This document shows positions 30,445 to 34,136 of a DNA stretch of 34,136 nucleotides, one piece after another. The notes under the pieces were generated by a model that saw only the letters and a list, made by a program, of their open reading frames with translations, was not told the DNA's origin and made no database searches. Every line of letters starts with the position of its first letter. Within the stretch, counting starts at the first letter, position 1. Position numbers and translations under genes: made by a program. This stretch comes from Paenibacillus piri (lineage in GTDB: Bacteria > Bacillota > Bacilli > Paenibacillales > NBRC-103111), in contig NZ_SMRT01000037.1 in the NCBI RefSeq assembly GCF_004354045.1, forward strand, positions 1-34,136. Reading direction: 5' to 3'.

Positions 30445-31359
30445 ATGTTTGTAGGAAACGGATCTCATGTGTACGAAGTTGCCGAAGGGTGGGCCAAGGT
30501 CCCGCCCCATGTCACGCTGGGCTATACTCACGGAATTGTGGTCGATGCCCGGGATCAAGTGTACGTTTTTCATACCGGAAAGCCGTCCGTTCTTATATTT
30601 GACCCGGACGGAAACTTTTTGCGAGGCTGGGGTGACGAATTCGAAGGCGGCGCCCATGGATTCTATTTGCACCGGGAGAACGGCGAAGAGTTTTTATACG
30701 TCACCGACACGCAGCGCCGACTCATGGTCAAGCTTACAACCGACGGCCGTCCGGTGCTGACGATCAGAACGCCGGATTTGCCGAACGTATACGACGCCGA
30801 CCGGAAATTCGTTCCGACGGATGTGTGCGTGGCACCGAACGGAGATATTTACGTCACCGACGGGTACGGCCAGAACTGGATTCATCAATATGCCGCTGAC
30901 GGTTCCTACATGCGTTTCTTTGGCGGAACGGGCTCCGAGCCGGGCAAGCTGAAATGCCCGCACGGGATTTCGATTGACCTTCGGCGGGGGGAGCCGGAGC
31001 TGTATGTGGCCGACCGTGGGAATTTCCGCATGCAAGTGTTTACGTTGAACGGGGAGCATAAGCGCTTCATCGTAGACGATATGGATATGCCGTGCAGCTT
31101 CTACTACGACGGCGATGAAATGTTCTTCCCGGATTTGCACAGCCGCGTCACGATTTTCGACAAAAACAACCGCCTGATCGTCCACCTGGGAGAGGATCAG
31201 CAAGCCTACAAGCAGCAGGGCTGGCCGAATTTGCCGCACGACTATTTCCGGCCGAATAAATTCAGTTCGCCGCACGGGGTTTGCGTGGATTCTCGGCATA
31301 ACGTCTATATCGCGGAGTGGACGCAGTTTGGCCGCCTTACGAAGCTGATCCGAACTTAA
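30445..31359 (+). CDS. NHL-repeat beta-propeller protein (peptidyl-hydroxyglycine lyase-like)
   Basis: 304 residues from ATG 30445 with AGGGAGG six bases upstream. Repeated blades carry the NHL pattern: GIVVDARDQVYVFHTGKPSV, DVCVAPNGDIYVTDGYGQNW, GISIDLRRGEPELYVADRGN and GVCVDSRHNVYIAEWTQFGR. The layout, with GKLKCPHGISID and SPHGVCVD, resembles bacterial proteins annotated as peptidyl-alpha-hydroxyglycine amidating-lyase-like six-bladed propellers. No signal peptide is evident. Its place in an oxygenase operon suggests a lyase or hydrolase acting on the hydroxylated product, perhaps splitting a hemiaminal or hemiacetal; this is inference only. Confidence 0.85.
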   Translation: MFVGNGSHVYEVAEGWAKVPPHVTLGYTHGIVVDARDQVYVFHTGKPSVLIFDPDGNFLRGWGDEFEGGAHGFYLHRENGEEFLYVTDTQRRLMVKLTTDGRPVLTIRTPDLPNVYDADRKFVPTDVCVAPNGDIYVTDGYGQNWIHQYAADGSYMRFFGGTGSEPGKLKCPHGISIDLRRGEPELYVADRGNFRMQVFTLNGEHKRFIVDDMDMPCSFYYDGDEMFFPDLHSRVTIFDKNNRLIVHLGEDQQAYKQQGWPNLPHDYFRPNKFSSPHGVCVDSRHNVYIAEWTQFGRLTKLIRT

Positions 31360-31409
31360 GATGGAAAGATGCAGCAGGCGGCGTTTTGTTAAGTATAGGC
31401 CTATACCCG

Positions 31410-31431
31410 CCTGTTGAGGTTTCTCAACAGG
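31410..31431. terminator. Perfect 9-bp hairpin after the propeller gene
   Basis: CCTGTTGAG (31410-31418) and CTCAACAGG (31423-31431) around GTTT. It may end the oxygenase operon transcript, although no T-run follows. Confidence 0.5.
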
Positions 31432-31538
31432 CTTCAATGACTCCCGCCGCGGAGACGATAAAACAACTGGAAAAGCAATTCGCTTTGGTAGCCTTAGGTT
31501 ATACTCTCCTACTCGGTTTTCTGGGCTATCTAGTTACC

Positions 31539-32277
31539 CCTGAAAAAGTCGGGCTTTTTTGACAAAATAAAAAGGAATTCGATACCTCAAAATGGAAATT
31601 GTTATTGTCGAGATAACAAAGTTCCTAACCCCGAGGGAAGAATTCCTTTGCATTAGGAGTTCAACAGAAACCCTCGGGAATCCTTCCTAGAGGTGAAAAA
31701 AATGTTGAAACTTCGGTACGAGCAACTGACGATGTGGGACGTCATACTTCCGGAATCGGTTCGTAAACTACCTGGAGAACTTGCCATCATCGACGAGCTA
31801 TTGGATGATGAGCGGTTCCTGCAGCCCTTCATTGAAAGGCACCCAAAAGGCAAGAAAAGTGGCCGTCCAACCTTGGCTATCGAAAAGTACATGCGCATGA
31901 TGGTGTTACAACATAAATACTCACTGGGCTACGAATCGCTTGTGAAAGAAGTCGTCGATAGCATTACTTGGCGATTGTTCTGCCGATTTGCAATCGACGA
32001 ACCGATGCCGGATCCGTCCACTCTCATCTATGCCCGTAAACGCTACGGGGACAAGATCGAAAGCCCGCCTCCTCAAGCGCAAATACGGTTTAAACCGCAG
32101 CAGGTACCGGGGCTTTGCTGGCTCAAAATGCTGGGTCGGCTTCGGAATCCTGACCCATAACCTGCAAAGAGCGGCAAAAATGCTCCAAAACTAAGGAGAA
32201 CGATGATCAAGGATTGAAATCGCTCCTCTAATACTACGTTACCAGAGATCGCGTTTTCAGAATTAGACTTTTTCAGG
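31539..32277 (+). mobile_element. Insertion-sequence deletion derivative
   Basis: CCTGAAAAAGTC at 31539-31550 and its complement GACTTTTTCAGG at 32266-32277 mark terminal inverted repeats. Inside is one transposase with a large internal deletion, about 740 bp overall. The flanks CTATCTA appear on both sides but not directly at the ends, so a target duplication is uncertain. The element lies between the propeller gene and the formaldehyde dehydrogenase gene. Confidence 0.75.
31702..32194 (+). pseudogene. Transposase (InsH-type N-terminal domain), internally deleted
   Basis: ATG 31702 with AGAGGTG upstream encodes MLKLRYEQLTMWDVILPESV, then DERFLQPFIERHP, GRPTLAIEKYMRMMVLQHKY and LFCRFAIDEPMPDPSTLIYA, the N-terminal domain seen in IS5/IS1182/ISNCY-type DDE transposases. 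After KRYGDKI (about 32057) the sequence jumps, in another frame, to the family C-terminus LLKRKYGLNRSRYRGFAGSK and WVGFGILTHNLQRAAKM, ending at 32192-32194. The catalytic core is deleted, so it could move only with help. Confidence 0.85.
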
Positions 32278-32365
32278 AGCAACTATCTAAATCTTGCCCA
32301 TGGAGACTTGTTTATGTTGTAGTTGGCTTATGGAGTACCAAAATTATTTTAAGGAGTGAGAGTTT

Positions 32366-33583
32366 ATGGTAGGAAACCGTGGAGTTGTGTATGTAGAACC
32401 AGGTAAAGTAGAAGTACGGGATATTGGCTATCCGGATTTAGTGCTTCGAGACGGCCCAGGTGTTAATCCGCTCAATGTCGGAAGGAAATGTGACCATGGG
32501 GTTATTTTGAAAACTGTTACAACAAATATCTGCGGAAGTGATCAGCATATGGTCAGGGGCCGTACGACCGCACCCAGCGGATTGGTGCTGGGACATGAAA
32601 TTACCGGCGAGGTCATTGAAGTCGGGCGCGACGTTGAATTTATAAAAAAGGGGGATCTCGTCTCCGTTCCGTTCAACATTGCCTGCGGGCGCTGCCGCAG
32701 TTGCAAAGAGCGCAACACGCACGTTTGTGAAAATGTGAATCCGGATCGTCCCGGCTCCGCTTATGGCTATGTCGATATGGGCGGATGGGTTGGCGGACAA
32801 TCCGAATATGTCATGGTGCCGTATGCAGACTTCCAATTGCTAAAATTTCCGGACAAAGATCAGGCCCTAGAGAAAATCCTCGACCTGACCATGCTTTCCG
32901 ATATTTTCCCGACCGGTTATCATGGCGCGATAAGCGCAGGAGTTAGAACAGGTTCGACTGTGTATGTCGCCGGGGCAGGCCCGGTCGGTTTGGCCGCTGC
33001 CCATTCCGCGCAGCTGCTGGGTGCATCCGTCGTCATTGTCGGCGACCTCAACAGCGCCCGGCTTGAGCAAGCCAGCAGCTTCGGCTGTGAAACGGTCAAC
33101 CTGCGGGAGCATCCCAATCTTGGTGAGCAGATTGAACAAATTTTGGGCGTGCCGGAAGTGGATTGTGCAGTTGACTGCGTCGGCTTCGAAGCGCACGGCC
33201 ATGGTGCGGCGGCGGGTGAAGCCCCCGCTGCGGTACTGAACTCCATCATGCAAGTGACTCGCGCGGGAGGACGCCTTGGTATTCCGGGACTTTATGTCAC
33301 CGGGGACCCGGGCGCGGCCGATGAGGATGCGAAGATCGGCACGCTCAAGGTCCGTTTGGGATTGGGATGGGCTAAGGCCCACACCTTCGTGACCGGTCAA
33401 ACGCCGGTCATGAAATACCATCGCGACTTGATGATGGCCATCCTAAGCGGCAGGGCGCAGATTGCGAAAGCAGTTAATGCCACTCTCATTTCCCTGGACG
33501 AAGCGCCCGCTGCATACAGCGAATTTGACAAGGGGGCCTCCAAGAAGTTTGTTATCGATCCTCATGGATCTGTAAGGGCGTGA
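32366..33583 (+). CDS. fdhA: Glutathione-independent formaldehyde dehydrogenase (zinc alcohol dehydrogenase family)
   Basis: 405 residues, ATG 32366 with AAGGAGTGAG upstream. The catalytic zinc site has Cys56 in NICGSDQH and His77-Glu78 in LGHE; the structural zinc site has Cys107, 110, 113 and 121. The NAD-binding VAGAGPVGLAAA lies near residue 200. The N-terminal GNRGVVYVEPGKVEVRDI and the long insertion GSAYGYVDMGGWVGGQSEY are characteristic of the Pseudomonas FdhA class, which oxidises formaldehyde to formate without glutathione. This fits detoxification of formaldehyde from an oxidative demethylase encoded upstream. The IS remnant separates it from that operon, so it may now use its own promoter. 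Confidence 0.93.
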   Translation: MVGNRGVVYVEPGKVEVRDIGYPDLVLRDGPGVNPLNVGRKCDHGVILKTVTTNICGSDQHMVRGRTTAPSGLVLGHEITGEVIEVGRDVEFIKKGDLVSVPFNIACGRCRSCKERNTHVCENVNPDRPGSAYGYVDMGGWVGGQSEYVMVPYADFQLLKFPDKDQALEKILDLTMLSDIFPTGYHGAISAGVRTGSTVYVAGAGPVGLAAAHSAQLLGASVVIVGDLNSARLEQASSFGCETVNLREHPNLGEQIEQILGVPEVDCAVDCVGFEAHGHGAAAGEAPAAVLNSIMQVTRAGGRLGIPGLYVTGDPGAADEDAKIGTLKVRLGLGWAKAHTFVTGQTPVMKYHRDLMMAILSGRAQIAKAVNATLISLDEAPAAYSEFDKGASKKFVIDPHGSVRA

Positions 33584-33741
33584 CGGTCTGAGAATGCGTT
33601 TCGGGTGAAGGCATCCACTTTCGGATGCACGTACAGGCAGAAGGAAGCTTTATACGTGATAAAGGGCTCTGGTGTAAAAAAATTATAGCCACAATATATA
33701 GTGCTCTAAATTGTCATTTTCCATTAAATTGACACCACAAA

Positions 33742-33776
33742 GCCATCTGGCTGCAAGTGAGCCCAGGTGGTTTTTC
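33742..33776 (+). terminator. Intrinsic terminator
   Basis: GCCATCTGG (33742-33750) pairs with CCAGGTGGT (33763-33771) through two G-T pairs, and TTTTTC follows. It probably ends the fdhA transcript, about 160 bases after its stop; the 33584-33741 interval otherwise shows nothing. Confidence 0.6.
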
Positions 33777-33879
33777 TGATATGAACGAGGTCTGTCAAGA
33801 GCGTCTCTTGAAGCTCCCCGTTTTTTTGAATTTTGAGTAAAAAGTAACTCTTTGTGATGCTTTACATGGAGGGGCGGGT

Positions 33880-34098
33880 ATGATAGGCTCATTGGCCTAT
33901 GGCGATGAAGTGAACAACGTAATCGCTCTCTCGCCAGGATGTCATACCCGCAGAGGCTCCATGTCAAGCATTACAAAGTTCCGCTTAAAGGCTGAGCGTG
34001 AAGGCAAAAATCTTTTCGACGTTGAGCATTCTGATATACGTGGGTTGGTTACACACATTTTATCTCTCCGTCTGAGGAGTCTCCAACGAACTTGGTAG
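33880..34098 (+). CDS. Small hypothetical protein, 72 residues
   Basis: ATG 33880 has a good ribosome site, GGAGGGG, five bases upstream. The product is basic and soluble (LSPGCHTRRGSMSSITKFRL, then KAEREGKNLFDVEHSDIRGL), and I recognise no family. Codon use is unremarkable. It could be a real small gene or a fragment left by rearrangement; the window ends 38 bases later. Confidence 0.3.
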   Translation: MIGSLAYGDEVNNVIALSPGCHTRRGSMSSITKFRLKAEREGKNLFDVEHSDIRGLVTHILSLRLRSLQRTW

Positions 34099-34136
34099 CG
34101 CGCGTTCCGTGCTCGCACTTTAGCGCAAAGAAAAGA

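Noticed and set aside
30694..31437. A 247-codon minus-strand ORF opposite the propeller gene
   Set aside because: The plus-strand NHL blades are unambiguous and well placed behind a ribosome site; the antisense frame has neither.
31438..31563. A 41-codon ORF with a hydrophobic stretch after the propeller gene
   Set aside because: It has no ribosome site, follows a hairpin directly, and its last codons lie inside the IS end, so it is probably chance.

Overview
The window looks like the chromosome of a Paenibacillus-type member of the Bacillota. Supporting signs are strong AGGAGG-like ribosome sites, many TTG/GTG starts, IS3/IS110-type insertion sequences, a secreted protein with a 'copper amine oxidase N-terminal' stalk domain, a CUT1 sugar ABC importer and AraC/PadR/HxlR/TetR regulators. 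Names come from motif reading only; no database search was possible.

Region 1 (1-1145): the end of a probable sigma-factor gene, then an overlapping gene of unknown function.

Region 2 (about 1.2-19.45 kb): a series of short accessory transcription units, nearly all on the + strand and mostly resistance, detoxification or repair-like: two VOC/glyoxalase genes, a decayed HxlR/NmrA pair, an alpha/beta hydrolase with a TetR regulator, a methyltransferase, an overlapping DUF/TIM-barrel pair, two NUDIX genes (one frameshifted), a secreted IseA-like protein, a RibD/DHFR-like reductase, a short UvrA-like ABC ATPase, a VOC-MFS-PadR set and small unknown proteins. Most units are followed by one copy of an 80-100 bp element: a left motif (GCTAACGGG..ACGATAG), a GC-rich hairpin, and a right motif (TAACGGGCAG..TTCAATG). 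The two motifs are diverged direct repeats of one another. The layout (one or a few genes plus one structured repeat, same orientation, unrelated functions) resembles an integron cassette array, but the cores are not attC-like and no recombinase is visible here. One copy appears to be split at its core by an IS110 remnant.

Region 3 (19.45-21.3 kb): an IS3-family element with a nonsense mutation in orfB, the tail of a second transposase, and the C-terminal remnant of a formaldehyde dehydrogenase gene.

Region 4 (21.3-24.8 kb, - strand): a CUT1 sugar importer (lipoprotein, two permeases) and a 57-residue ORF.

Region 5 (25.0-33.6 kb): an AraC regulator, a membrane desaturase/hydroxylase with three His boxes, a Rieske ferredoxin, an FAD ferredoxin reductase, a beta-propeller protein and a glutathione-independent formaldehyde dehydrogenase. 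This resembles the rhizobial MocDEF demethylase type; an oxygenase releasing formaldehyde next to a formaldehyde dehydrogenase suggests oxidative demethylation of an imported methylated compound. Duplicated and decayed copies of the desaturase 5' end (twice), ferredoxin and formaldehyde dehydrogenase, plus a GH116 glycosidase fragment, show that this locus was duplicated in inverted orientation and rearranged. A deletion-derivative insertion sequence lies between the propeller gene and the dehydrogenase gene. The last 550 bp hold a terminator and one weak small ORF.
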